A stretch of DNA of 5,709 nucleotides from Thermoanaerobacterium sp. (lineage in GTDB: Bacteria; Bacillota; Thermoanaerobacteria; Thermoanaerobacterales; Thermoanaerobacteraceae): positions 1 to 5,709 of the forward strand of contig JASBVU010000138.1 of assembly GCA_029960905.1 (NCBI GenBank). The letters are read 5' to 3'. A program made the position numbers and the translations under genes. The notes beneath the pieces were generated by a model. The model was given only the letters and a program-made list of their open reading frames with translations, made no database searches and had not been told where the DNA came from. Below are positions 1-5,709 of the stretch, piece by piece (the first letter of the stretch is position 1; each line of letters opens with the position of its first letter).

Positions 1-797
1 GTGAGATTATAACAGCTCAAAATGTCTTATACGCCATGAGATTAGTCAATATGGGAGAAGAAGAAAAGCTAAAGTCCATCTTATCTGATATTGTATGCAT
101 TACATCGAGAGGGAAACAGATAAGGTGTAAGACTTATGGTCAAAAACGGTATGTAAATGCTATAAGGAATAACGAGATTGTTTTTGGAATTGGGCCAGCA
201 GGTACAGGAAAGACATATCTTGCTATGGCAATGGCTGTAACATCTTTGAAAAATAAAGAAATCGGGCGAATTATTTTGACAAGACCTGCGGTTGAGGCAG
301 GAGAGCGACTGGGCTTTTTGCCAGGTGATTTGCAAGAGAAAGTGGATCCATATTTAAGACCACTTTACGATGCGCTTTACGATATTCTTGGAGCTGAAAC
401 GTTTCAGAAATATATGGAAAAGGGGCTTATTGAAGTTGCGCCATTGGCGTATATGAGAGGTAGAACTTTAGATGATTCTTTTATCATACTTGATGAAGCC
501 CAAAATACTACTCCTGAGCAAATGAAGATGTTTTTGACAAGGATTGGCTTTGGCTCTAAAGCGGTGATAACAGGCGACGTTACGCAGGTGGATTTGCCTA
601 AAGGAAAAAGGTCTGGACTTAAAGATGTCATTGAGATTTTAAACGGTATAGAAGGCATCGAATTTGTTTTACTGAAAGAGCAAGATGTCATAAGACATCC
701 GCTTGTTGCTAAGATAGTAAAAGCCTATGAAGTCTTTGAAAAATCTAAAAAAGCTGATGATGTTACAGAAGAAGAAAATTCTTCTTGGGAGGATTAA
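1..797 (+). CDS. phoH: PhoH family ATPase, 5'-truncated by the window edge
   Basis: PhoH-like P-loop ATPase, a cytoplasmic protein thought to act in RNA metabolism; its exact substrate is not settled. The reading frame is open from base 3 and its first codons ([19 protein letters not shown]) match the linker that precedes the ATPase domain in this family. The ATG at 36 is therefore internal and the true start lies upstream. About 264 residues are present, against roughly 310-330 for full-length members, so the N-terminal KH-like part is missing. The Walker A motif GPAGTGKT is at bases 192-215. The family signature [17 protein letters not shown] follows, then Walker [17 protein letters not shown] with its DE at 492-497, and [12 protein letters not shown] downstream. 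The C-terminus ends in an acidic tail. The gene ends in TAA and its last codons contain the ribosome binding site of the next gene, five bases away, so the two are probably co-transcribed. Confidence 0.95.
   Translation, partial: EIITAQNVLYAMRLVNMGEEEKLKSILSDIVCITSRGKQIRCKTYGQKRYVNAIRNNEIVFGIGPAGTGKTYLAMAMAVTSLKNKEIGRIILTRPAVEAGERLGFLPGDLQEKVDPYLRPLYDALYDILGAETFQKYMEKGLIEVAPLAYMRGRTLDDSFIILDEAQNTTPEQMKMFLTRIGFGSKAVITGDVTQVDLPKGKRSGLKDVIEILNGIEGIEFVLLKEQDVIRHPLVAKIVKAYEVFEKSKKADDVTEEENSSWED
787..793 (+). promoter_or_regulatory. Ribosome binding site of pgpH
   Basis: GGGAGGA lies inside the last codons of phoH, 9 nt before the ATG at 803. This supports 803 as the pgpH start over the in-frame ATG at 818. 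Confidence 0.8.
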
Positions 798-802
798 TTT
801 AG

Positions 803-2863
803 ATGCATATAAAGGACATGCCGATAAAAAAAATATTTTTAAGTCAAAAGGCATATTTAATATATATTACAGCCATATACATCATTGTATCAATATTTTT
901 GTTTTATACAGCTATAACTCCGCCTAAAATTGACATAAAAGCTGGAGATGTTGCTCAGATAGATATTAAGGCACCAAAGGATATTGTTGATAATTTGGCC
1001 ACTCAGAAGAAGATTCAAGAAGCCATAAACAGTGTAAATCCCAAATATGATTACAATGAAAATGTTGCACAAGAATCTTACATTAAGCTTACTGATTTTT
1101 TTAATAAACTTAGAAGCGTCAGAAAGTCAAGCGGACAAATTGACGAAAAGCTTAATACACTAAAAGAAACATTGCCAATTAAACTTGATGATCAGTCTCT
1201 TAAAATTTTACTTTCTGCTGAAGATAATACAATAATAGCGGTAGAATCATTGGCAATTTCAACTGAAAAAGCTACGATGTCTAGGCAGATTACAGACGAT
1301 GCTTTATCTAGCGCATTAAACAGCGTAAAGAGTGTTATAGACAGCTCAGATCTAAATCAAGATCTAAAGCCGATAGTATATAAAATACTATCATCTGTGA
1401 TTTCTCCTAATATGATATACAATGCAACTGAAACTGAGATGGCAAGAAAAGAAGCCGCTTCAAAAGTTGAGCCTGTTGTTTATAAAAAAGGACAGAATAT
1501 CATCGTAAGTGGTGAAGTAGTGACAGACGATCAAATTCAGGTCTTAAAGGCATTGGGACTACTTAAGAACAATAGCAGAGTAGATTTTGCAATGCTATCT
1601 GGCATTATCGTTTTAGTGGGCGTGTCTTTATTTATTGCTGGTTATTATATAAATAAGCTTAATAAAAAAGTAAGGGAGAAGTACGCATATATTCAAATAC
1701 TTTACCTTTTGGGAATAATATACTATTTTATAGTTATAGCACTGAAAAACATAAATCCTTTACTCATTCCATCAGAGCTCATGGCTTTGTCTGTTTCGGT
1801 CATACTAGACCCTTTTATTGCAATAATGCTTAATACATTCTTTTCTATTATCAGTGGTATGATGCTAAATTTTAATCAAGCTTTTTTTGTAATGTCTATA
1901 TTTGGAGGAACAATTGGAGCCATAAAAATGGCCAATTCAAAGCAGAGAATCGACTTTGTCAAAGCTGGCATATACGTAAGCGCTGCTAATACTTTGTCGA
2001 TATTAGGAGTAGGGCTTATTAATAGCAATAATATTTTATCTGTTTTAGAAAACAGTCTTTGGGGGATAATTAGCGGTGCTTTCAGCGTTATCTTAGCTAT
2101 CGGATTGCTCCCATTTTGGGAATCTGGTTTTGACATCATAACACCTTTAAAATTGCTTGAGCTTTCAAATCCCAATAATTCTTTGTTGAAAAAATTGATG
2201 ATGGATGCTCCTGGCACATATCATCACAGCATAATAGTTGCTAATTTAGCGGAGGCAGGTTCTGATGCAATTGGTGCAAACAGCCTGCTGACAAGAGTTG
2301 GGGCATATTATCATGATATAGGTAAAGTAAAAAGACCATATTTTTTCAAAGAAAATCAATTTACAGATGAAAATTTGCATGATAAAATATCGCCAGATTT
2401 AAGTTCACTGGTGATTACATCCCATGTTAAAGATGGTGTTGAGCTTGCAAAAAAGTATAAGCTACCTGAGGATATAATAAATTTAATACGAGAACACCAT
2501 GGCACATCTCTTGTAAAATATTTTTACAGCAAAGCGTTAAAAGCAGATGATTTGTGTGAAGAGGACTCATTTAGGTATCCTGGTCCGAAACCTCAGACTA
2601 AGGAATCCGCAATTTTAATGTTGGCAGATTCTATTGAAGCTGCGGTAAGATCACTTCGTGAACCGACAGATGATGAAATTGAAGCTATGGTCAACAAAAT
2701 AATTGATGACAGATTAAAAGATGGTCAGCTGAATGAAAGCAATTTGACTTTAAAAGACATAAAAGATCTATCCAAATCATTTTTAACATCTTTAAACGGA
2801 ATATTCCATCGCAGGATAGAGTATCCTGAAATAGAAAATAATAAAGCAGAGGTGTTACAATGA
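803..2863 (+). CDS. pgpH: 7TM-HD membrane phosphodiesterase, probable c-di-AMP hydrolase PgpH
   Basis: PgpH/YqfF-type protein; characterised members (Listeria, Bacillus) hydrolyse cyclic di-AMP to pApA with a cytoplasmic HD domain. At 686 residues it is close to the family length of about 700. Residues ~18-37 form a membrane anchor, followed by an extracytoplasmic 7TMR-HDED domain (~40-255). That domain ends in a typical VEPVVYKKGQNIIVSGEVV block and is followed by several hydrophobic segments (~263-450). The HD domain starts near the MMDAPGTYHHS motif. Predicted metal ligands are H475, H504-D505 (in YYHDIGK), H541 (HVKDG), H565-H566 (REHHGT) and D609 (MLADS). Their spacing agrees with the metal site of Listeria PgpH as I remember it, so catalysis should be intact. 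No GGDEF or other output domain is present. The start is backed by a strong ribosome binding site; the stop overlaps the ybeY start as ATGA, suggesting translational coupling. Confidence 0.94.
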   Translation: MHIKDMPIKKIFLSQKAYLIYITAIYIIVSIFLFYTAITPPKIDIKAGDVAQIDIKAPKDIVDNLATQKKIQEAINSVNPKYDYNENVAQESYIKLTDFFNKLRSVRKSSGQIDEKLNTLKETLPIKLDDQSLKILLSAEDNTIIAVESLAISTEKATMSRQITDDALSSALNSVKSVIDSSDLNQDLKPIVYKILSSVISPNMIYNATETEMARKEAASKVEPVVYKKGQNIIVSGEVVTDDQIQVLKALGLLKNNSRVDFAMLSGIIVLVGVSLFIAGYYINKLNKKVREKYAYIQILYLLGIIYYFIVIALKNINPLLIPSELMALSVSVILDPFIAIMLNTFFSIISGMMLNFNQAFFVMSIFGGTIGAIKMANSKQRIDFVKAGIYVSAANTLSILGVGLINSNNILSVLENSLWGIISGAFSVILAIGLLPFWESGFDIITPLKLLELSNPNNSLLKKLMMDAPGTYHHSIIVANLAEAGSDAIGANSLLTRVGAYYHDIGKVKRPYFFKENQFTDENLHDKISPDLSSLVITSHVKDGVELAKKYKLPEDIINLIREHHGTSLVKYFYSKALKADDLCEEDSFRYPGPKPQTKESAILMLADSIEAAVRSLREPTDDEIEAMVNKIIDDRLKDGQLNESNLTLKDIKDLSKSFLTSLNGIFHRRIEYPEIENNKAEVLQ

Positions 2864-3342
2864 ATATTTTGATTGATAATAGACAGGATAAAGTGGATAC
2901 GCAAGGGTTGGATAAGGTTGTAGAAGATGTTGTGAGAACAGCCTTGGAAGTTGAGGGAGTTGTCGATGATGTAGAAGTAAGTGTATCTTTTGTTGACAAT
3001 GATGAGATTCATAAGCTAAATAAATACTACAGAAATGTCGATAGAGAAACTGATGTATTATCTTTTCCACTGGTGGAGTTTGAAGAAATATACACTGATA
3101 TAGACGAAAAAGAAGATGATGGCTTAGATGAAATACAACCTATAGGTGATATAGTAATTTCTTTAGAGAAGGCAAAGCAACAAGCTGAAGAATACGGTCA
3201 TTCTTTTATAAGGGAAGTTGCATATCTTACAGCACACAGTATGTTTCATTTAATGGGATACGATCATGAGACGGAAGACGAAAAAAAGGTGATGAGGGAA
3301 AAAGAAGAAGAAGTTATGCGACGTCTAAAAATAGAAAGGTGA
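2860..3342 (+). CDS. ybeY: Endoribonuclease YbeY, 16S rRNA maturation factor
   Basis: YbeY (UPF0054) is a zinc-dependent single-strand endoribonuclease involved in 16S rRNA 3'-end processing and ribosome quality control. The 160-residue length is normal. The N-terminal half contains the conserved DNDEIHKLNKYYRNVDRETD and VLSFPL blocks, then an acidic loop (~residues 71-92) and GDIVISLEKA. The metal-binding signature H-x3-H-x5-H is intact as H126, H130 and H136 in AHSMFHLMGYDH; the usual glycine after the first histidine is serine here, a conservative change that leaves the ligands in place. The C-terminus is a charged helix (EDEKKVMREKEEEVMRRL). The ATG overlaps the pgpH stop by 4 nt and has AGAGGTG at 2848-2854 in front, so translation is probably coupled to pgpH. 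Its position near era fits the known joint role of both proteins in 30S maturation. Confidence 0.95.
   Translation: MNILIDNRQDKVDTQGLDKVVEDVVRTALEVEGVVDDVEVSVSFVDNDEIHKLNKYYRNVDRETDVLSFPLVEFEEIYTDIDEKEDDGLDEIQPIGDIVISLEKAKQQAEEYGHSFIREVAYLTAHSMFHLMGYDHETEDEKKVMREKEEEVMRRLKIER
3336..3342 (+). promoter_or_regulatory. Ribosome binding site deciding the TTG start of dgkA-PAP2
   Basis: AAGGTGA overlaps the ybeY stop codon and lies 7 nt before TTG at 3350. The next in-frame ATG is codon 27, inside the conserved KNMKIH block of the kinase, and would remove the N-terminal helix. TTG is therefore the believable start. Confidence 0.75.
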
Positions 3343-3349
3343 TACATTT

Positions 3350-4048
3350 TTGAAGATAAGAAAATTGATAGATAGCTTTAACTATGCTATAGAGGGAATC
3401 ATATATGCATTTAAAACTGAAAAAAACATGAAAATACATTTTGTAGCAGCTCTTTTTGTGTTAGTTTTAAGTTTGTTCTACAATTTTAGCAAGCTTGAGA
3501 TGATAGCCATAATAGTTACAATATCTTTAGTTTTAATAGCTGAGATGATAAACACGGCAGTAGAAACGATAGTCGATTTAATAACTGATGAATATCATGC
3601 TTTAGCTAAAATAGCCAAAGATGTGGCTGCAGGTGCTGTCTTGATCTCCGCTTTAAACGCTGTATTTGTCGCATACCTGCTATTTTTCAATAGGCTTAAT
3701 CCGTGGGTTAATATTTTGCTTACAAGGATAAAAAACTCTCCCACCCATGTTACATTCATTACACTTATAGTTGTAATGATATTGACCATAATCTTAAAAG
3801 CCTATTTTGGAAAAGGAACACCACTGAGAGGTGGTTTACCCAGCGGGCATAGTGCAATAGCATTTTGCCTTGCAACAGCATCAACTTTTATATCTAAAAA
3901 CATACTGCTATCAACCATAAGCTTTATTATGGCTTTTTTAGTGGCACAAAGCAGAGTTGAAGGTAAAATACATTCTGCTTTTCAGGTAATAGTAGGTGCG
4001 ATTGTTGGAATACTTATAACGATATTGTTTTTTCAAATTTTTAAATAA
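3350..4048 (+). CDS. dgkA: DgkA-type undecaprenol/diacylglycerol kinase fused to a PAP2-like domain
   Basis: Two-domain integral membrane protein of 232 residues; stand-alone DgkA is only about 120-130. Residues 1-~115 are a prokaryotic diacylglycerol kinase: the KNMKIH motif (~25-30), the catalytic/ATP-site segment AEMINTAVETIVDL (64-77; E65, N68, E72, D76) and KDVAAGAVLISA (~90-101), with three hydrophobic helices. In Gram-positives this family mainly phosphorylates undecaprenol. Residues ~130-232 are a PAP2-like segment with four hydrophobic stretches, PSGHS at 164-168 and SRVEGKIH at 201-208, where H208 would be the nucleophile. Two motif positions depart from the classical PAP2 signature: the first motif reads RGG instead of RP, and the residue four after H208 is Q212 instead of Asp. 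Phosphatase activity on undecaprenyl pyrophosphate or another lipid phosphate is thus inference. The gene sits 7 nt after ybeY and 18 nt before era, the standard place for dgkA. Confidence 0.9.
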   Translation: MKIRKLIDSFNYAIEGIIYAFKTEKNMKIHFVAALFVLVLSLFYNFSKLEMIAIIVTISLVLIAEMINTAVETIVDLITDEYHALAKIAKDVAAGAVLISALNAVFVAYLLFFNRLNPWVNILLTRIKNSPTHVTFITLIVVMILTIILKAYFGKGTPLRGGLPSGHSAIAFCLATASTFISKNILLSTISFIMAFLVAQSRVEGKIHSAFQVIVGAIVGILITILFFQIFK

Positions 4049-4055
4049 AACTTTT

Positions 4056-4062
4056 GAGGTGA
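4056..4062 (+). promoter_or_regulatory. Ribosome binding site of era
   Basis: GAGGTGA is 4 nt before the ATG at 4067, in the 18-nt gap after dgkA-PAP2. The spacing is short but workable, and no terminator fits in the gap. Confidence 0.7.
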
Positions 4063-4066
4063 TGAT

Positions 4067-4966
4067 ATGGCATTTAAGTCAGGATTTGCTGCATTGATTG
4101 GAAGAACTAATGTTGGTAAATCTACTCTATTAAACGCATTGTTAAACGAAAAGGTGGCTATAACTTCAGATAAACCACAGACCACCAGAAATACTATCCA
4201 AGGTATTTTGAGAGGTGAAGACTATCAAGTGATTTTTATTGACACACCTGGTATACACAAGCCGAAACATAAATTAAGCGAATTCATGATTGAATCTGTA
4301 AAAAAAACTTTGGCAGAAGTCGATTTAATAATCTACATGGTAGAGCCAGATGTTGAAGTAGGACCAGGTGATAAATACATCATCGATCATCTTATAAATA
4401 TTGAAACACCTGTAATTTTGGTCATTAATAAAATAGACACCGTTTCACATGAAACTGTAGATATGTCGATACAGATATTTAAACAACTGTATGATTTTAA
4501 AGATGTACTGCCAATATCCGCTTTAAAAAATATGAACATTGATCTTTTAAAACACACAATAGTATCGTATATACCAGAAGGACCGCAATACTTTCCAAGT
4601 GATTACATAACAGATAGGCCTGAGAAATTTCTCGTATCAGAAATAATAAGGGAAAAAATATTAAATTACCTCGAAGATGAGGTGCCACACGGTGTATACG
4701 TAGAAGTTGACTCGATGAAAACAAGAGAAGACAAAGATATATTGGACATAGAAGCGTTTATATACTGCGAAAAGGAGTCTCACAAGGCTATCATCATAGG
4801 GAAAAATGGCCAGATGTTGAGAAAAATAGGAAGCAGTGCAAGAATAGAGCTGGAAAGCTTATTTGGTCAAAAAATATATTTAGATCTGTGGGTAAAGGTG
4901 AGAAAAGGCTGGAGAGATAATGTCAGTATTTTAAGGAATTTTGGTTATGTAATTGACAAAAATTGA
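4067..4966 (+). CDS. era: GTPase Era, 30S ribosomal subunit assembly factor
   Basis: Era binds the 3' end of 16S rRNA and couples GTP hydrolysis to late 30S assembly. The 299-residue length is standard. GTPase motifs are in order: G1 GRTNVGKS (residues 12-19), switch I/G2 within KPQTTRNTIQG, G3 DTPGIH (59-64), G4 NKID (121-124) and G5 SAL (151-153). The KH domain occupies the C-terminal third, with the RNA-binding loop GKNG at 245-248 followed by KIGSSARIELE and the Era-typical ending KVRKGWRDN. G1 has Thr where GRPNVGKS is usual; the P-loop lysine and serine are intact, so function should be unaffected. Gene order after ybeY and dgkA is the conserved Firmicutes arrangement. The start is the first ATG after a good ribosome binding site, and the N-terminus KSGFAALIGR aligns with the family. 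Confidence 0.97.
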   Translation: MAFKSGFAALIGRTNVGKSTLLNALLNEKVAITSDKPQTTRNTIQGILRGEDYQVIFIDTPGIHKPKHKLSEFMIESVKKTLAEVDLIIYMVEPDVEVGPGDKYIIDHLINIETPVILVINKIDTVSHETVDMSIQIFKQLYDFKDVLPISALKNMNIDLLKHTIVSYIPEGPQYFPSDYITDRPEKFLVSEIIREKILNYLEDEVPHGVYVEVDSMKTREDKDILDIEAFIYCEKESHKAIIIGKNGQMLRKIGSSARIELESLFGQKIYLDLWVKVRKGWRDNVSILRNFGYVIDKN

Positions 4967-4993
4967 TTGGTAGTGTTAAAGTATAGTTATGAA

Positions 4994-5000
4994 AGGTGGA
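4994..5000 (+). promoter_or_regulatory. Ribosome binding site deciding the GTG start of deoC
   Basis: AGGTGGA lies 6 nt before GTG at 5007. An in-frame ATG at 4989 overlaps this site and has no comparable element in front, so GTG is preferred. The 40-nt gap after era (4967-5006) shows no hairpin terminator. Confidence 0.75.
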
Positions 5001-5006
5001 GATATT

Positions 5007-5660
5007 GTGGAAATTGCAAAGATGATAGATCATACTTTATTAAAACCTGATGCGACGGATTCTGAGATTAAAAAATTAGCTGATGAAGCTAAAGAATATG
5101 GCTTTGCGTCTGTGTGCGTAAACCCATGTCATGTAAAACTTGTAGCTGATGTTTTAAAAGATACTGATGTAAAAGTATGCACAGTTATCGGTTTTCCTCT
5201 TGGCGCCAATACAACCGAAACTAAGGTGTTTGAAACAAAAGAAGCTATATTAAATGGCGCAAATGAAATAGACATGGTTTTAAACATAGGGAAACTAAAA
5301 TCTGGCGACTACGATTATGTGAAAAAGGACATAGAAGCGGTGACGAACACAGCCAAATCTTTTGGAGAAATCATAGTTAAAGTCATCTTGGAAACATGCT
5401 ATCTTACTGATGATGAAAAAGTAAGAGCTTGCAAGATTACTGTCGATGCAGGAGCAGATTTTGTAAAAACATCAACTGGATTTGGCAGTGGTGGCGCAAC
5501 TGTACACGATGTTGAATTAATGAGGAAAACTGTTGGCGAAAATTTTGGTGTTAAAGCATCTGGTGGCATAAGAACTGCAGATTTTGCTAAAGAAATCGTA
5601 AAAGCAGGTGCTAATAGGATTGGTACAAGCTCTGGAATTCAGATCGTAACAGGAAAGATC
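5007..5660 (+). CDS. deoC: Deoxyribose-phosphate aldolase DeoC, last few codons replaced by foreign sequence
   Basis: DeoC cleaves 2-deoxyribose-5-phosphate to acetaldehyde and glyceraldehyde-3-phosphate in deoxynucleoside catabolism. It is a cytoplasmic TIM-barrel class I aldolase. The N-terminus [16 protein letters not shown] is the family signature. Catalytic residues are visible: D89 in [10 protein letters not shown], the Schiff-base lysine K154 in [14 protein letters not shown], and K183 in GVKASGGIR. The K154-K183 spacing of 29 equals that of Bacillus-type DeoC. The phosphate-binding end [14 protein letters not shown] is present, so about 217 native residues are seen against the usual ~215-225; the catalytic domain is essentially complete. 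No native stop is reached: from about 5657-5660 the sequence becomes GC-rich and SucC-like, and the frame stays open to the window end. The start is GTG, chosen for its ribosome binding site. It probably belongs to the operon behind era, although deoC is more usually found with cdd, deoD or pdp. Confidence 0.93.
5657..5660 (+). other. Probable chimeric junction at a GATC site
   Basis: Left of this GATC the sequence is AT-rich and encodes DeoC; right of it 36 of 49 bases are G or C and the protein no longer resembles DeoC. The tetranucleotide fits both sides, as AAG-ATC after deoC and as an ATC codon of the SucC-like segment. That is expected where two fragments with GATC sticky ends were joined. 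An assembly misjoin is the alternative. The exact breakpoint could be off by a few bases. Confidence 0.75.
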
Positions 5661-5709
5661 GCCCGCCGTCTCGGGGGCGACCTCTGGGTGGTGAAGGCCC
5701 AGATCCACG
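5658..5709 (+). CDS. sucC: Fragment resembling the N-terminal region of succinyl-CoA ligase beta subunit (SucC)
   Basis: Only 17 codons are present, reading [17 protein letters not shown]. This resembles the ATP-grasp N-terminal region of SucC, where a (L)GG/GP-x-WVVK-x-Q-x-HAGGRGK motif carries the nucleotide-binding lysine. The window stops just before the expected AGGRGK. Both ends are missing: the gene start would lie ~25-35 codons upstream but has been replaced by deoC. GC-rich codon choice (GCC, CGC, CTC, GTG, AAG) is unlike every other gene here, pointing to an unrelated high-GC bacterium as source. SucC catalyses the succinyl-CoA/succinate step of the TCA cycle with SucD. The call rests on a short match recalled from the family, so it is moderate. 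Confidence 0.6.
   Translation, partial: MARRLGGDLWVVKAQIH

Noticed and set aside
36..38. ATG as the start of the PhoH gene
   Set aside because: The frame is open upstream to the window edge and the upstream codons match conserved PhoH sequence; there is no convincing ribosome binding site before 36.
1349..1371. Short near-repeat around two AGATCTAAA copies in pgpH
   Set aside because: It encodes an ordinary SDLNQDLK helix segment in the extracytoplasmic domain; two copies of a 9-mer in AT-rich coding DNA are not notable.
1876..2217. Minus-strand open frame of 113 codons opposite pgpH
   Set aside because: It lies wholly within the transmembrane region of pgpH on the other strand, has no recognisable family features and is explained as a shadow of the real gene.
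2691..3070. Overlapping minus-strand open frames across the pgpH/ybeY joint
   Set aside because: Low-complexity Ser/Thr-, His/Gln- or Leu-rich translations opposite two well-supported genes; shadows.
4967..5006. Possible terminator or promoter between era and deoC
   Set aside because: No inverted repeat with a T-run and no convincing -35/-10 pair; only the deoC ribosome binding site is visible.
5635..5640. EcoRI-type GAATTC as the chimeric breakpoint
   Set aside because: The codons on both sides (SSGIQIV) still match the DeoC phosphate-binding end and the sequence remains AT-rich for another ~17 bases.
5007..5709. A natural DeoC-SucC fusion protein
   Set aside because: The join falls after DeoC's natural end region, starts mid-domain in SucC, changes base composition abruptly and sits on a GATC. 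A cloning or assembly chimera explains all of this better.

Overview
The window looks like a stretch of chromosome from a low-GC, AT-rich Gram-positive anaerobe (Firmicutes). The protein wording resembles Clostridia, perhaps the Thermoanaerobacterium/Thermoanaerobacter group; this genus-level guess rests on recall, not a search. All genes lie on the plus strand and are tightly packed. Ribosome binding sites of the AGGTG/GGAGG type precede every start, and no terminator or strong promoter is visible between genes.

Layout: a 5'-truncated phoH (PhoH-family ATPase, 1-797); pgpH/yqfF (membrane 7TM-HD phosphodiesterase expected to degrade c-di-AMP, 803-2863); ybeY (rRNA maturation endoribonuclease, 2860-3342, overlapping pgpH by 4 nt); a dgkA-type lipid kinase fused to a PAP2-like membrane domain (3350-4048, TTG start); era (ribosome assembly GTPase, 4067-4966); and deoC (deoxyribose-phosphate aldolase, GTG start at 5007, almost complete). 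The order phoH-pgpH-ybeY-dgkA-era is the classic conserved Firmicutes cluster. YbeY and Era both act on 16S rRNA/30S maturation, PhoH is a probable RNA-linked ATPase, PgpH lowers c-di-AMP, and the DgkA-PAP2 protein probably serves the undecaprenyl-phosphate pool used for envelope synthesis. deoC is a catabolic add-on behind era.

The most unusual signal is at the right edge. At about 5657-5660 the sequence switches abruptly from AT-rich deoC to a 49-base segment of about 73% G+C. This segment reads, in the same frame, like the N-terminal part of a succinyl-CoA ligase beta subunit (SucC) from an unrelated GC-rich bacterium. The switch falls on a GATC tetranucleotide, which is what a chimeric Sau3AI/MboI-type clone would look like. 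I regard the last ~50 bases as foreign and probably artefactual, not as a new gene fusion. I see no new biological system here; the DgkA-PAP2 fusion with a non-canonical phosphatase motif is the most interesting real biology.
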